A stretch of DNA of 55,523 bases from JBKCHH01 sp046302855 (GTDB lineage Bacteria > Pseudomonadota > Alphaproteobacteria > Rickettsiales > UBA8987). The stretch spans positions 1 through 55,523 of the forward strand of contig JBKCHH010000059.1 of assembly GCA_046302855.1 (NCBI GenBank), given 5' to 3'. Below, piece after piece: positions 9,348 to 17,099 of the stretch; the first letter of the stretch is position 1; each line of letters opens with the position of its first letter. A program made the translations under genes and the position numbers. The notes beneath the pieces were generated by a model that did no database searches, had not been told where the DNA came from, and saw only the letters and a program-made list of their open reading frames with translations.

Positions 9348-9845
9348 ATGGTAAAAAATAAAACTGCTATTTATCCGGGAACTTTTGACCCAATAACTTA
9401 CGGTCATATAGATGTTATCAAGTCTGGACTCAAGATATTTGATAATATAATAATCGCTATTGCGGAAGATGCCAACAAAACGCCAATCTTTGTTCCAGAA
9501 AAAAGAAAAACCTTAATTGAGCAAGAGTTAAAAAGGCTAAAGCTAGAAAATAGGGTTAAGGTAGAGGTGTTTAATGGCTTATTAGTTGAGTTCGCCAAAA
9601 AAAGAAAGGTAGAGGTTATTTTGCGTGGCTTAAGGGCAGTTTCAGACTTTGAATTTGAATTTCAAATGGCACACACCAATTCTAAACTAGATGCCTCTAT
9701 TCAAACAGTATTTATTCCAGCTACTGAATCTTCCCATTACATAGCCTCTAGAATAGTAAAGGAAATAGCCAAGCTAAATGGCAATTTAGAAGAATTTGTT
9801 TCCCCCTTAATTGAAAAAGAGCTGAAGATTTATTATAAAAAGTAA
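9348..9845 (+). CDS. coaD: Phosphopantetheine adenylyltransferase
   Basis: This 165-residue nucleotidyltransferase converts 4'-phosphopantetheine and ATP to dephospho-CoA, the penultimate step of CoA synthesis. The N-terminal YPGTFDPITYGH carries the TxGH nucleotide-binding signature (His20). The C-terminal TESSHYIASRIVKEIA corresponds to the ISSTxxR motif. ILRGLRAVSDFEFEFQMA is the phosphopantetheine-binding stretch. The start used is the natural family start and leaves no room for a leader before rsmG. panD, an earlier step in the same pathway, is about 2.4 kb downstream. Confidence 0.96.
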   Translation: MVKNKTAIYPGTFDPITYGHIDVIKSGLKIFDNIIIAIAEDANKTPIFVPEKRKTLIEQELKRLKLENRVKVEVFNGLLVEFAKKRKVEVILRGLRAVSDFEFEFQMAHTNSKLDASIQTVFIPATESSHYIASRIVKEIAKLNGNLEEFVSPLIEKELKIYYKK

Positions 9846-9899
9846 TTCTAGACTAATAATAACATTTAAATATAGCACTTAAAAAACCTTATTTTTAAA

Positions 9900-10862
9900 A
9901 TGAGTATTTCTAAATTTATTGATGAAAATTATAAGCACTTTAACGCAGGTGCATTAAAAAGAGCCGCTGTTGCCTACAAAAAGCACCTAGAAAATGGTGG
10001 AAAAATGTTTCTAACCTTATTTGGTGCCATGAGCACCGGTGAGATTGGAATTTCCCTTGCACAGATGATAAGACAAAAAAAGGTTTGTGCCATTTCTTGC
10101 ACTGGGGCAAATTTAGAAGAAGATGTTTTTAACTTAGTTGCAAATCAGCATTATAAAATTCTTCCCAATTATCGCGACCTTTCCCCACAAGATGAGCAAG
10201 ATTTATATAATAGTGGTCATAACCGCGTTACCGATACTACCATTCCTGAAGAAAAGGCAATAGACCTAATTAGAAAAGAATGTATTGCCCTTTGGAAAAA
10301 AGCAGCAAAAGAAGGCAAAAGCTATTTGCCCCACGAATATTTTTATCAGTTAGTTTTAGATAAAACCTTTCAAAAAAAATTCACTATAGATATAAAAAAC
10401 TCTTGGATACTGGCAGCGGCGCAGCAAAATTTGCCACTTTTTGTTCCGGGTTGGGAAGATTCAACCATAGGCAATATGGCAGTTGCAAGTAAAATAAGAG
10501 GTGAGATTTCTTTTGATATTTTTAAAAGCGGGCTAGATTATATGGAAAGTTTGGTTAGCTGGTATAAAAAGGTGCAAAAAGAAAACTCTATTGGCTTTTT
10601 TCAAATAGGTGGTGGCATTGCGGGTGATTTTCCTATTTGCGTTGCTCCCTTGATAGTGCAAGATTTAGAAGAGGATGTAGGCAAATGGGGCTATTTCTGC
10701 CAAATAACTGATGCACAAGAAAGCTATGGTGGCTATAGCGGTGCCCTTCCTAATGAAAAAATCAGTTGGGGAAAGCTAGAGGTAAAAACACCAAAATTTG
10801 TTATCCATAGTGATGCTACCATAGTCGCCCCCCTAATTTTTAATTATGTACTGGGTAAATAA
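9900..10862 (+). CDS. Deoxyhypusine synthase-like protein (probable homospermidine-forming enzyme)
   Basis: This 320-residue protein has the full deoxyhypusine synthase fold. The NAD-binding start includes LFGAMSTGEIGISL and SCTGANLEEDVFN; GWEDSTIGN and IGGGIAGDFPI follow. The catalytic lysine that forms the enzyme-substrate imine is kept in ISWGKLE (Lys292). Bacteria lack eIF5A, the eukaryotic substrate. Bacterial homologues are believed to transfer the aminobutyl group of spermidine to putrescine, giving homospermidine. The carboxyspermidine genes 1.2 kb upstream support a polyamine role. This function is inferred, not shown by the sequence. Confidence 0.87.
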   Translation: MSISKFIDENYKHFNAGALKRAAVAYKKHLENGGKMFLTLFGAMSTGEIGISLAQMIRQKKVCAISCTGANLEEDVFNLVANQHYKILPNYRDLSPQDEQDLYNSGHNRVTDTTIPEEKAIDLIRKECIALWKKAAKEGKSYLPHEYFYQLVLDKTFQKKFTIDIKNSWILAAAQQNLPLFVPGWEDSTIGNMAVASKIRGEISFDIFKSGLDYMESLVSWYKKVQKENSIGFFQIGGGIAGDFPICVAPLIVQDLEEDVGKWGYFCQITDAQESYGGYSGALPNEKISWGKLEVKTPKFVIHSDATIVAPLIFNYVLGK

Positions 10863-10868
10863 ACAAGG

Positions 10869-11405
10869 CTAAACTTGAAAAACATTAATCCCCTTAACGC
10901 CTAAAGGCTTTAGCAAATCCCTAACTGTTTGATTATAGGCAGAACTGGCTTTATCTGGGTGCTTCCATTCAGGATATATATCTAAAAGCGGTAGCAGAAC
11001 AAAATTTCTTTTATGCATTTCAGGGTGCGGAATTTGCAGTTTTAAACCATCGCTTTCTTCTCGTAACACCAAGTTATCCCATAAAATAATATCAATATCT
11101 ATAATTCTAGGACTCCAGTTAGAAATATTATTTACACTATCATCCAGCCTGCCCATTTTTATCTCGATATTTTTTATGTGTTTTAGTGCGTCCATTGGGG
11201 TAAAATTATAAATATTATCTACCGCTACTGCCATATTTAAAAAATCCTTATCCCAAGAAGAAGGGGCGTTGTTTTTAAGCATCGCTTTAGATTCGTAAAG
11301 TTGCGAAATTTCTAAAATATCGAATATTTCGCTAAGCAAAGTTATTGCTAGCTCTATATTTTCTAGGCGATTTTTTAAGTTGGTGCCAAGCCCTAATATT
11401 ATCAT
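10869..11405 (-). CDS. folK: 2-amino-4-hydroxy-6-hydroxymethyldihydropteridine pyrophosphokinase
   Basis: This 178-residue HPPK transfers pyrophosphate from ATP to 6-hydroxymethyl-dihydropterin in folate synthesis. It shows the N-terminal GLGTNLKNRLENI, FLNMAVAVDN, the Mg-binding signature WSPRIIDIDIILWDN, and PHPEMHKRNFVLLPLLDI. It is monofunctional, without folB or folP fused or adjacent. Its start codon is 67 bp from the divergent fabG start. folE, the first enzyme of the pathway, is at about 41.4 kb. Confidence 0.94.
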   Translation of the reverse strand: MIILGLGTNLKNRLENIELAITLLSEIFDILEISQLYESKAMLKNNAPSSWDKDFLNMAVAVDNIYNFTPMDALKHIKNIEIKMGRLDDSVNNISNWSPRIIDIDIILWDNLVLREESDGLKLQIPHPEMHKRNFVLLPLLDIYPEWKHPDKASSAYNQTVRDLLKPLGVKGINVFQV

Positions 11406-11472
11406 GACTATAATTTTCTTACTTGTAAAAAAACGCTCCCAAGAATATATAGGGCAAAATTATTTTAATTCT

Positions 11473-12213
11473 ATGTTAGATTTTACTGATAAAAATATTC
11501 TAATTACTGGAGCAAGTGGCGGCATAGGCAAGGCAATTTGCCAAAAATTCGCTCTGCTTAATGCCAATTTAATAGTTTCTGGCACAAGCAGTGCTAAGTT
11601 AGATAGCTTAAAAAATGAACTAAATTACAATAAAATTGTTGCCATCCCCGCTAACCTTGAAAATACGGCGGAAATAGAAAATCTAGTAAAACAGGCAAAT
11701 GATGCCTTTGGTGGGCTAGATGCGGTAATTTGCAATGCTGGCATTACCAAAGATAACCTTGCCCTTAGAATGAGCGAGGAAGATTTTTTAAAGGTTCTAA
11801 ACATCAATTTAGTTTCTGCCTTTTCACTGGCTAAAAACTCTATAAAAATAATGATGAAAAAAAGGGCGGGGAAAATAATATTTATTTCCTCCGTAGTAGC
11901 AAGCCTTGGCAATGCGGGCCAAGCAAACTATGTGGCATCAAAGGCTGGGTTAGAAGGCATGTGCAGAAGTTTAGCCCTAGAGGTTGCCTCGCGTGGTATA
12001 AACATTAATTCAATAGCCCCCGGTTTTATTGAAACTGAAATGACGCAAAAACTCCCCCCCGAAATAAAACAAAAGATGATGGATAGAATTCCACTAGGCT
12101 ACTTTGCTAACCCTAGTGTGGTAGCAGATTCTTGCCTATTTTTAGCCTCTAACTTGGCAAGCTATATAACTGGGCAAACAATTCATGTAAACGGTGGGAT
12201 GGTAATGAAATGA
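11473..12213 (+). CDS. fabG: 3-oxoacyl-ACP reductase FabG
   Basis: This 246-residue short-chain dehydrogenase catalyses the NADPH-dependent reduction step of fatty acid elongation. Motifs are TGASGGIG (12-19), CNAG at 87-90 followed by ITKDNLALRM as in bona fide FabG, and the catalytic Ser140, Tyr153 and Lys157 (YVASK). The frame is open further upstream, but the ATG at 11473 gives the normal length and avoids overlap with folK. It shares an ATGA overlap with panD. The other fab genes are not here. Confidence 0.92.
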   Translation: MLDFTDKNILITGASGGIGKAICQKFALLNANLIVSGTSSAKLDSLKNELNYNKIVAIPANLENTAEIENLVKQANDAFGGLDAVICNAGITKDNLALRMSEEDFLKVLNINLVSAFSLAKNSIKIMMKKRAGKIIFISSVVASLGNAGQANYVASKAGLEGMCRSLALEVASRGININSIAPGFIETEMTQKLPPEIKQKMMDRIPLGYFANPSVVADSCLFLASNLASYITGQTIHVNGGMVMK

Positions 12214-12572
12214 CCTTACTTCATCTGCTAAAATGCAAACTGCACAGTGTTACAGTAACTGATTCTAACCTTGAATATGAAGGTTCAGTGGCAATAGATA
12301 AGGATTTTCTCAATAAATCTGGCTTAATTGCTAATGAAAGGGTGGAGATTTATAACATCACCAATGGTGAACGCTTTGCCACCTATGTAATTGAGGCAGA
12401 AAAGGGTAGCAAAACCATTGGTATTCAAGGGGCGGCCGCTCACAAGGCAAAAAAGGGCGATAAGGTAATAATCTGTAGTTATTTTCTAATAAAAGAATCA
12501 AAGGCCAAAAAGCATAAGCCTTTAAAGGTATTTTTTGATAATAAAAATAATATTACGAGGGTGGAGAAGTAG
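12210..12572 (+). CDS. panD: Aspartate 1-decarboxylase
   Basis: This 120-residue pro-enzyme self-cleaves at Gly25-Ser26 in NLEYEGSVAID to create the pyruvoyl group that decarboxylates aspartate to beta-alanine for pantothenate. NITNGERFATYVI and the GIQGAAAHKAKKGDKVIICSY core are typical. Its ATG overlaps the fabG stop codon (ATGA), so it is probably translationally coupled. It feeds the CoA route that ends with coaD upstream. Confidence 0.95.
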   Translation: MTLLHLLKCKLHSVTVTDSNLEYEGSVAIDKDFLNKSGLIANERVEIYNITNGERFATYVIEAEKGSKTIGIQGAAAHKAKKGDKVIICSYFLIKESKAKKHKPLKVFFDNKNNITRVEK

Positions 12573-12701
12573 AGGTTTAGGGTGTTTTACAATTACAATC
12601 TATATTTTTAGAACACTCGCAAGGCTCTAGGCTATTTCATATTGCCAAGCAGAAAAAAATAAGTAGTATCCGCCTCAAAAAAAAGTTCCCTAAGCATACT
12701 T

Positions 12702-14045
12702 ATGCCTAAAGTATTTATAAAAACCTATGGTTGCCAGATGAATGTTTATGATTCTGATAAAATGGCAGATATTATGCTTTCACAGGGTTTTGAGCTAAGT
12801 AATGATGTATCAGTAAGTGATTTGGTAATTTTAAACACCTGCCATATTCGTGAAAAGGCATCTGAAAAAATCTATTCTGAATTGGGGCAGATAAAAAAAC
12901 ACAAAAACGCTTTAAAAAAGCAGGGCAAGCAAATGGTTATTGCCGTTGCAGGATGCGTGGCGCAAGCAGAAGGGGCAGAGATTATAAAAAGATCGCCCCA
13001 AGTAGATATAGTTGTTGGCTCACAAGCCTATAACCGCTTACCACAAATGGTTTCGCGTGCTTTTAAAAATGAAAAATCAGTTGAGCTAGATTTTTCGGTA
13101 GAAGAAAAATTTGATTTTATTCCACAAGAGCTAGAAAAAAACTCTATAGCAAAAAGCCCAGTTGCCTTTTTAACCATTCAAGAGGGTTGCGATAAGTTCT
13201 GTAGCTTTTGCGTTGTTCCCTATACTAGGGGGGCGGAATATTCAAGAAATCCAAATGAAATTTATAAGGAGGCTGAAAGGCTAGTAAACAATGGTGCCGT
13301 TGAAATTTCTTTGCTTGGACAAAATGTTAATGCCTATAAAGGATTAGTGAGTGTGGATGGCGAAAAAAAGGAATTTAACCTATCGCAATTAATTGATTTA
13401 TTGGCGAAAATCCCAAACCTTAAGCGAATTCGCTATACTACCTCCCACCCAGTGGATATGACACAAGACCTAATTCTTGCCCACAAAAACCAACCCAAGC
13501 TAATGCCATCCTTGCATCTACCAGTGCAGAGCGGTTCAAACAAGGTGCTAAAAGAAATGAATCGCAAGCATAAAAGGGAATATTATTTGGATGTAATAGC
13601 GGATTTGCGAAAAGCCTGCCCAGAAATTATGTTTTCCTCTGATTTTATTGTGGGCTTCCCTAGCGAAACTGAGGCAGATTTTGCCGATACGCTAGATTTA
13701 ATTGAAAAGGTTGGCTTTGCCCAAAGCTACTATTTTAAATATTCCGCCAGACCTGGCACGCCAGCTAGCGAGATGGCAGAGATTTCAACGGAAGAAAAAG
13801 ATAAAAGGCTAGCCATTTTACAAAAACTGTTAAGGGGTCAACAGGAACATTACTTAAAAATTTGCGTGGGTAAAACCATGCCAGTTCTGTTTGAAAAAAA
13901 GGGCAAGTATGCAGGGCAGGTGGTTGGCAAGAACCAATATAATCAATCTGTTCACGCAATTGGCGATGAAAATATTATTGGACAAGTTTTGCAAACTAAA
14001 ATAGTAAATAGTTCTAGCAATACCTTAACCGGAGTTATCTTATAA
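12702..14045 (+). CDS. miaB: tRNA-2-methylthio-N6-dimethylallyladenosine synthase MiaB
   Basis: This 447-residue radical-SAM methylthiotransferase adds the 2-methylthio group to i6A37 of tRNAs that read codons starting with U. The N-terminal MTTase domain has its cluster cysteines at 11, 47 and 85 (GCQMN, NTCHIR, AGCVAQ). The radical-SAM CX3CX2C is Cys163, Cys167 and Cys170. A C-terminal TRAM-type domain follows. The stop codon shares one base with the start of the NDUFA12 gene (TAATG). The tRNA-Phe(GAA) and tRNA-Tyr(GUA) genes in this window carry A36-A37-A38 and are plausible substrates. Confidence 0.97.
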   Translation: MPKVFIKTYGCQMNVYDSDKMADIMLSQGFELSNDVSVSDLVILNTCHIREKASEKIYSELGQIKKHKNALKKQGKQMVIAVAGCVAQAEGAEIIKRSPQVDIVVGSQAYNRLPQMVSRAFKNEKSVELDFSVEEKFDFIPQELEKNSIAKSPVAFLTIQEGCDKFCSFCVVPYTRGAEYSRNPNEIYKEAERLVNNGAVEISLLGQNVNAYKGLVSVDGEKKEFNLSQLIDLLAKIPNLKRIRYTTSHPVDMTQDLILAHKNQPKLMPSLHLPVQSGSNKVLKEMNRKHKREYYLDVIADLRKACPEIMFSSDFIVGFPSETEADFADTLDLIEKVGFAQSYYFKYSARPGTPASEMAEISTEEKDKRLAILQKLLRGQQEHYLKICVGKTMPVLFEKKGKYAGQVVGKNQYNQSVHAIGDENIIGQVLQTKIVNSSSNTLTGVIL

Positions 14046-14401
14046 TGTCTCTAGTTGGAACAAAAATCTATAGCCTGTTTTTTGGCACCCTTGTTGGAAA
14101 GGATGAGCTTGGCAATAGATATTACAAATCTAGAAGCCACATTGGTTTTAGGGTTGGCAAGCCAAATAGTGAAAGAAGGTGGGTAATTTATAATGGGCTA
14201 GAAGAGCCATCAAAAATCTCGCAAAAGTGGCATGGCTGGTTACACCATATAGATGATAAGATATTAAACGAGGCAAGCGAAATTCCCTTTACCGAAGAAC
14301 ATCAAGCAAATTTAACTGGCACAACTAACGCCTATCAACCCTCTGGGTTAAATGGTAAAAGAGATAGGGCAACGGGCGATTATACTGCTTGGAAACCTTG
14401 A
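14045..14401 (+). CDS. NDUFA12 (B17.2)-family complex I accessory subunit
   Basis: This 118-residue protein matches the NDUFA12 family, which in alphaproteobacteria and mitochondria is a supernumerary peripheral-arm subunit of NADH:ubiquinone oxidoreductase. Visible signatures are VGKDELGNRYY, the RRWVIYNG core, and the WHGWLHH motif. It follows miaB with a one-base overlap. The nuo genes are not in the window. The family is a useful marker of alphaproteobacterial ancestry. Confidence 0.9.
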   Translation: MSLVGTKIYSLFFGTLVGKDELGNRYYKSRSHIGFRVGKPNSERRWVIYNGLEEPSKISQKWHGWLHHIDDKILNEASEIPFTEEHQANLTGTTNAYQPSGLNGKRDRATGDYTAWKP

Positions 14402-14415
14402 AATAGCAAAAAACC

Positions 14416-14445
14416 TTGCAACTGATAATTATATTACTATATAAG
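14416..14445 (+). promoter_or_regulatory. Possible sigma70 promoter for the hydrolase gene
   Basis: TTGCAA at 14416-14421 and TATAAG at 14440-14445 are separated by 18 bp, upstream of the ATG at 14482. This is a sequence match only, in an AT-rich background. Confidence 0.35.
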
Positions 14446-14481
14446 CCCATAAATATTTGTCTTACAGTAAGTATATAAAAT

Positions 14482-15207
14482 ATGCCTGAAGTTTTAATTA
14501 ATGGTCCAGACGGTAAGTTAGAGGGAAAATATTATCACTCACAAATAAAAAATGCACCGGTTGCTTTGGTTTTGCATCCTAACCCTCAGCATGGGGGCAA
14601 TATGAATAACAAGGTTGCCTATACTCTTTATAAGGTTTTTGCTAAAAATGGTTTTTCAGTTCTAAGGTTTAACTTTAGAGGGGTGGGTAAAAGCCAAGGC
14701 AAGTTTGATGATGGGGTGGGTGAGCTTTCAGATGCCTCTTCCGCTATGGATTGGCTTCAACAGTATAATCAAGATGCTTTAACCTATTGGATATCTGGCT
14801 TTTCATTTGGCGCTTGGCTTTCTATGCAACTTTTAATGCGTAGGCCTGAAATTGAGCGGTTTGTTGCCGTTTCGCCCCCTGCTAACATGTATGATTTTAG
14901 CTTTCTTTCACCCTGCCCTAGAAACGGATTTATAATTCAAGGGGATACTGATAGTATCGTAGATGAATCTTCCGTTACAAAACTCCACAATAACCTAAAG
15001 AATCAAAAAAGGGTTGAAGTTGATTATGAAATTATTAAAGGTGCTGACCATTTCTTTAGAGATAAGCTAGAAGATCTAGAAGAAATAATAGATGATTATG
15101 TAAAGCAAGAAATGGGGGCAATTTTTGAGCGTGGCGTTGTCCGCCCCGGTAGAAGAAGAAGGCAGGTGAAGAAAAAACGCCTAGAAGAGGCAAGTTCTAA
15201 TAACTAA
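14482..15207 (+). CDS. Alpha/beta hydrolase (COG2945-like)
   Basis: This 241-residue cytoplasmic alpha/beta-hydrolase has LHPNPQHGGN near residue 31 (oxyanion region), FRGVGKSQG near 65, the nucleophile elbow GFSFGA with Ser108, an Asp in IIQGDTDSIVD and the catalytic His190 in GADHFF. This set fits the COG2945 group of small esterase-like hydrolases often found in alphaproteobacteria. The last 25 residues are strongly basic (RPGRRRRQVKKKR), which is unusual for the fold and may be a nucleic-acid or membrane contact. The substrate is unknown. Confidence 0.85.
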   Translation: MPEVLINGPDGKLEGKYYHSQIKNAPVALVLHPNPQHGGNMNNKVAYTLYKVFAKNGFSVLRFNFRGVGKSQGKFDDGVGELSDASSAMDWLQQYNQDALTYWISGFSFGAWLSMQLLMRRPEIERFVAVSPPANMYDFSFLSPCPRNGFIIQGDTDSIVDESSVTKLHNNLKNQKRVEVDYEIIKGADHFFRDKLEDLEEIIDDYVKQEMGAIFERGVVRPGRRRRQVKKKRLEEASSNN

Positions 15208-15215
15208 AGCCTATA

Positions 15216-15446
15216 ATACCAATCATCATAAATAAGTATACAGATAGCTTAAGAAAGTTGTTAAATTAGGAAAACCCGTCATTGCGAGCGAGAGCTTTGC
15301 TCGAAGCGTGGCAATCCACAAAAATGGCGTTTCTTGAGAAAATACCTGAAATCCAAGCTCTGCCTTGTTTATGGATTGCTTTGTCGCTACGCTCCTCGCA
15401 ATGACGATATGCCTAGATTTGTATACTTCTTTTAAATGATTAGTAT
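15216..15446. repeat. Nested palindromic element with 26-bp terminal inverted repeats
   Basis: The arms at 15216-15241 and 15421-15446 are inverted copies of each other (21 of 26 positions match, both with AATCAT and AAGTATAC). They enclose family-2 palindrome copy 1. The whole 231-bp unit has no gene and fills most of the 303-bp gap between the hydrolase gene and the Rrf2 regulator. It looks like a non-autonomous mobile element holding, or built from, a family-2 repeat. Confidence 0.7.
15277..15406. repeat. Palindromic repeat family 2, copy 1
   Basis: It starts CGTCATTGCGAGCGAGAGC and ends CTCCTCGCAATGACG, with inner arms GCAATCCA and TGGATTGC. Related copies lie at 43311-43451 and 50564-50711. 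Similar CGTCATTGCGAG palindromes are common intergenic repeats in Rickettsiales and some gammaproteobacteria. Confidence 0.88.
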
Positions 15447-15456
15447 AACTAAATCC

Positions 15457-15485
15457 TTGAAATTATAAGTTTTGTTTGTCATAAT
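15457..15485 (+). promoter_or_regulatory. Sigma70 promoter of the Rrf2/IscR-like gene
   Basis: TTGAAA at 15457-15462, a 17-bp spacer and CATAAT at 15480-15485 make a good promoter with its start expected near 15492, about 20 bases before the ATG. Confidence 0.65.
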
Positions 15486-15509
15486 AACCCCATAAAGAAT
15501 AAGGTTATT
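15483..15509. promoter_or_regulatory. Candidate Rrf2/IscR operator
   Basis: AATAACC at 15483-15489 and GGTTATT at 15503-15509 form a perfect 7-bp inverted repeat with 13 bp between. It overlaps the -10 box and the ribosome-binding region of the regulator gene, as expected for autorepression. The factor is inferred. Confidence 0.45.
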
Positions 15510-15511
15510 AT

Positions 15512-15922
15512 ATGATGTTAACCACAAGGGGTAGATATGCGGTAATGGCAATGGCAGATATGGCCTTGCATCACAAAAAAAATCAAAAGCCTTTAAAACT
15601 ACAAGAGATTTCTACTAGGCAAAACATTGCCCTTTCTTACTTAGAGCAGATATTTTCACTACTTAAATCTGCTAATTTAGTTGGCGCTATTAAAGGGCCA
15701 GGGGGAGGGTATTTTTTAAATAAAGAGCCAGATAAAATATCTGTTGCAGATATTATAATGGCAGTTGATGAGCCTATAAAAATGACAAGATGCGAAATAG
15801 AAAAACTAGATGGTTGCGGGCATAAAAAGGGTAAATGCTTAACTCATAATTTGTGGAATGGGTTATCTAACGAAATAGGTAAGTATTTTGCCTCTAAAAA
15901 TTTAGATGATCTAGTGCAATAA
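15512..15922 (+). CDS. Rrf2-family regulator, IscR-like
   Basis: This 136-residue winged-helix regulator starts LTTRGRYAVMAMADMALH as in IscR. LSYLEQIFSLLKSANLV is the recognition-helix region and GPGGGYFL the wing. Three cysteines at 94, 102 and 109 followed by the LTHNLW motif match the [2Fe-2S] ligand loop of IscR, so it probably senses iron-sulfur status. Spacing (CX7CX6C) is slightly longer than in E. coli. There are two adjacent ATG codons (15512 and 15515) and either could start it. No isc or suf genes follow. It may regulate only itself locally, through the inverted repeat in its promoter. Confidence 0.87.
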   Translation: MMLTTRGRYAVMAMADMALHHKKNQKPLKLQEISTRQNIALSYLEQIFSLLKSANLVGAIKGPGGGYFLNKEPDKISVADIIMAVDEPIKMTRCEIEKLDGCGHKKGKCLTHNLWNGLSNEIGKYFASKNLDDLVQ

Positions 15923-15934
15923 TTGGTTTAATAG

Positions 15935-16714
15935 TTAGCAACTAAAGCTACCAGATATTCCAACTAATCCAGCGATAATGGAAGAAAATTTTACCGCACC
16001 AAACATTATTACTATAGAAAAGGCAACGATAAACACATTCACCCAGCTTAATTTACCCATAAAGGCAGTAATACCTAAAATGAATATGGCAATGGTGGCT
16101 ATACCAGTTCCAAGCTTTCCTTGTAATACTGTAGCGAAATTACAAAGAATGGTTTTAGCATTGGTGAAACCAATAACACCGGTAGTAGCTGTAGTGCCAG
16201 CACTTAATGTAGCATTGCTAACATCAACTCCACTTAATTTAGATTTTGCTCCGCCAATAACTTGTGAATCATCTGTAGGATTAATATTACTTAAGGTTTT
16301 AGCTACAAGAGCATTTTTTTCTTGCTCTGAAAAACTCAAGAACTTTTTAACCTCTTCTGCACTACTACCCTGTTTTACAGTGCTAGAAAAAGCAACCTTT
16401 GATAGGCTTTTGTTCACCTGAACCATAGGGTCTTTAAACTTATCAATATTTACCACCCCTGAAGAATCTATACAGGTGCCATTTGCTTTATTACAAGAGG
16501 TTATATCTTTACTAACTTCTTTTGGAATACAAACTACTGATGGGGCTTCTTTATTAGAAGTATCTGCCACCAATACACTTTTATCATCACATCTTATACA
16601 TTCAGATTTACCATTATAAACGCTTAGATAAAAGCCATCAACGCCACAAACGGCAGAGGCATTAGCAGTAAAACCAAAACCCAAAATTAATAAAATGCTA
16701 AAAATTCTAAACAT
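15935..16714 (-). CDS. VirB2/TrbC-like pilin with long cysteine-rich N-terminal extension
   Basis: This 259-residue secreted protein has a signal peptide (cleavage likely after ANASA). A Cys-rich region follows to about residue 81 (six cysteines, including CIRCDD), then a hydrophilic spacer. The C-terminal domain of about 75 residues has two membrane segments and matches the two pilin-like proteins encoded just upstream: ILCNFATVL, then GKLGTGIATIAIF, GKLSWVNVFIV and FG. Classical VirB2 proteins are about 100-120 residues, so the extension is unusual. It is third in a same-strand run of VirB2-like genes. A role in a type IV pilus or conduit is inferred. Confidence 0.75.
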   Translation of the reverse strand: MFRIFSILLILGFGFTANASAVCGVDGFYLSVYNGKSECIRCDDKSVLVADTSNKEAPSVVCIPKEVSKDITSCNKANGTCIDSSGVVNIDKFKDPMVQVNKSLSKVAFSSTVKQGSSAEEVKKFLSFSEQEKNALVAKTLSNINPTDDSQVIGGAKSKLSGVDVSNATLSAGTTATTGVIGFTNAKTILCNFATVLQGKLGTGIATIAIFILGITAFMGKLSWVNVFIVAFSIVIMFGAVKFSSIIAGLVGISGSFSC

Positions 16715-16752
16715 AAAAAATACCTTAAATTATTACTTTATTATACCTTAAA

Positions 16753-16785
16753 CTTGTTAAGAATAGGTTAAGATTAGTTAACAAG
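16753..16785. other. Inverted repeat between second and third pilin genes
   Basis: CTTGTTAA at 16753-16760 and TTAACAAG at 16778-16785 form a perfect 8-bp stem with a 17-base loop. It begins at the stop codon of the second pilin gene and precedes the long pilin gene. It could attenuate or process the transcript; there is no T-tract typical of an intrinsic terminator. Confidence 0.4.
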
Positions 16786-17095
16786 CAACTGGTGCTTTAA
16801 AACCAGCAGCTGAAGAAATAGCCTTTAAAATTGGCATAATGCCAAAAATTAAAAAAATTCCTAAAGTTACTATTAGCACCGTTGCCCAATCTAACTTACC
16901 TAAAAAGGCTCTTGTTCCCATAATTACTAACCCAACCGTTACCATAGCCTTAGCTATATCAGAGGTTAAGGCGGTAGCTATTGCACATACTACATTTGCC
17001 AGTGGTTCAAATAGATTAGCTGCAAATAAATCCTTAGCATCAAATAAAAACAATACCAATACTGTTAGCCAAATGAATTTGTTTTTAGAGGGCAT
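16778..17095 (-). CDS. VirB2/TrbC-family pilin-like protein
   Basis: This 105-residue protein has a signal peptide (MPSKNKF...DLFA) and two hydrophobic segments. The core VVCAIATAL, IAKAMVTVGLVIMGTRAF, GKLDWATVLIVTLGIFLIFG and a C-terminal Cys are shared with its two neighbours. VirB2 is the major pilus subunit of type IV secretion systems. The ATG at 17095 is chosen because it follows the stop of the upstream gene by 4 bases and gives a clean signal peptide. An in-frame ATG at 17125 would overlap that gene. Confidence 0.82.
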   Translation of the reverse strand: MPSKNKFIWLTVLVLFLFDAKDLFAANLFEPLANVVCAIATALTSDIAKAMVTVGLVIMGTRAFLGKLDWATVLIVTLGIFLIFGIMPILKAISSAAGFKAPVAC

Positions 17096-17099
17096 AGAT

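Noticed and set aside
11380..11472. N-terminal extension of fabG
   Set aside because: It overlaps the divergent folK start and lengthens FabG beyond the family. MLDFTDKNILITG is the natural start.
15978..16421. A 147-codon plus-strand frame antisense to the long pilin gene
   Set aside because: The minus strand has the signal peptide and VirB2 motifs. The plus-strand protein is only the mirror of a hydrophobic coding region.
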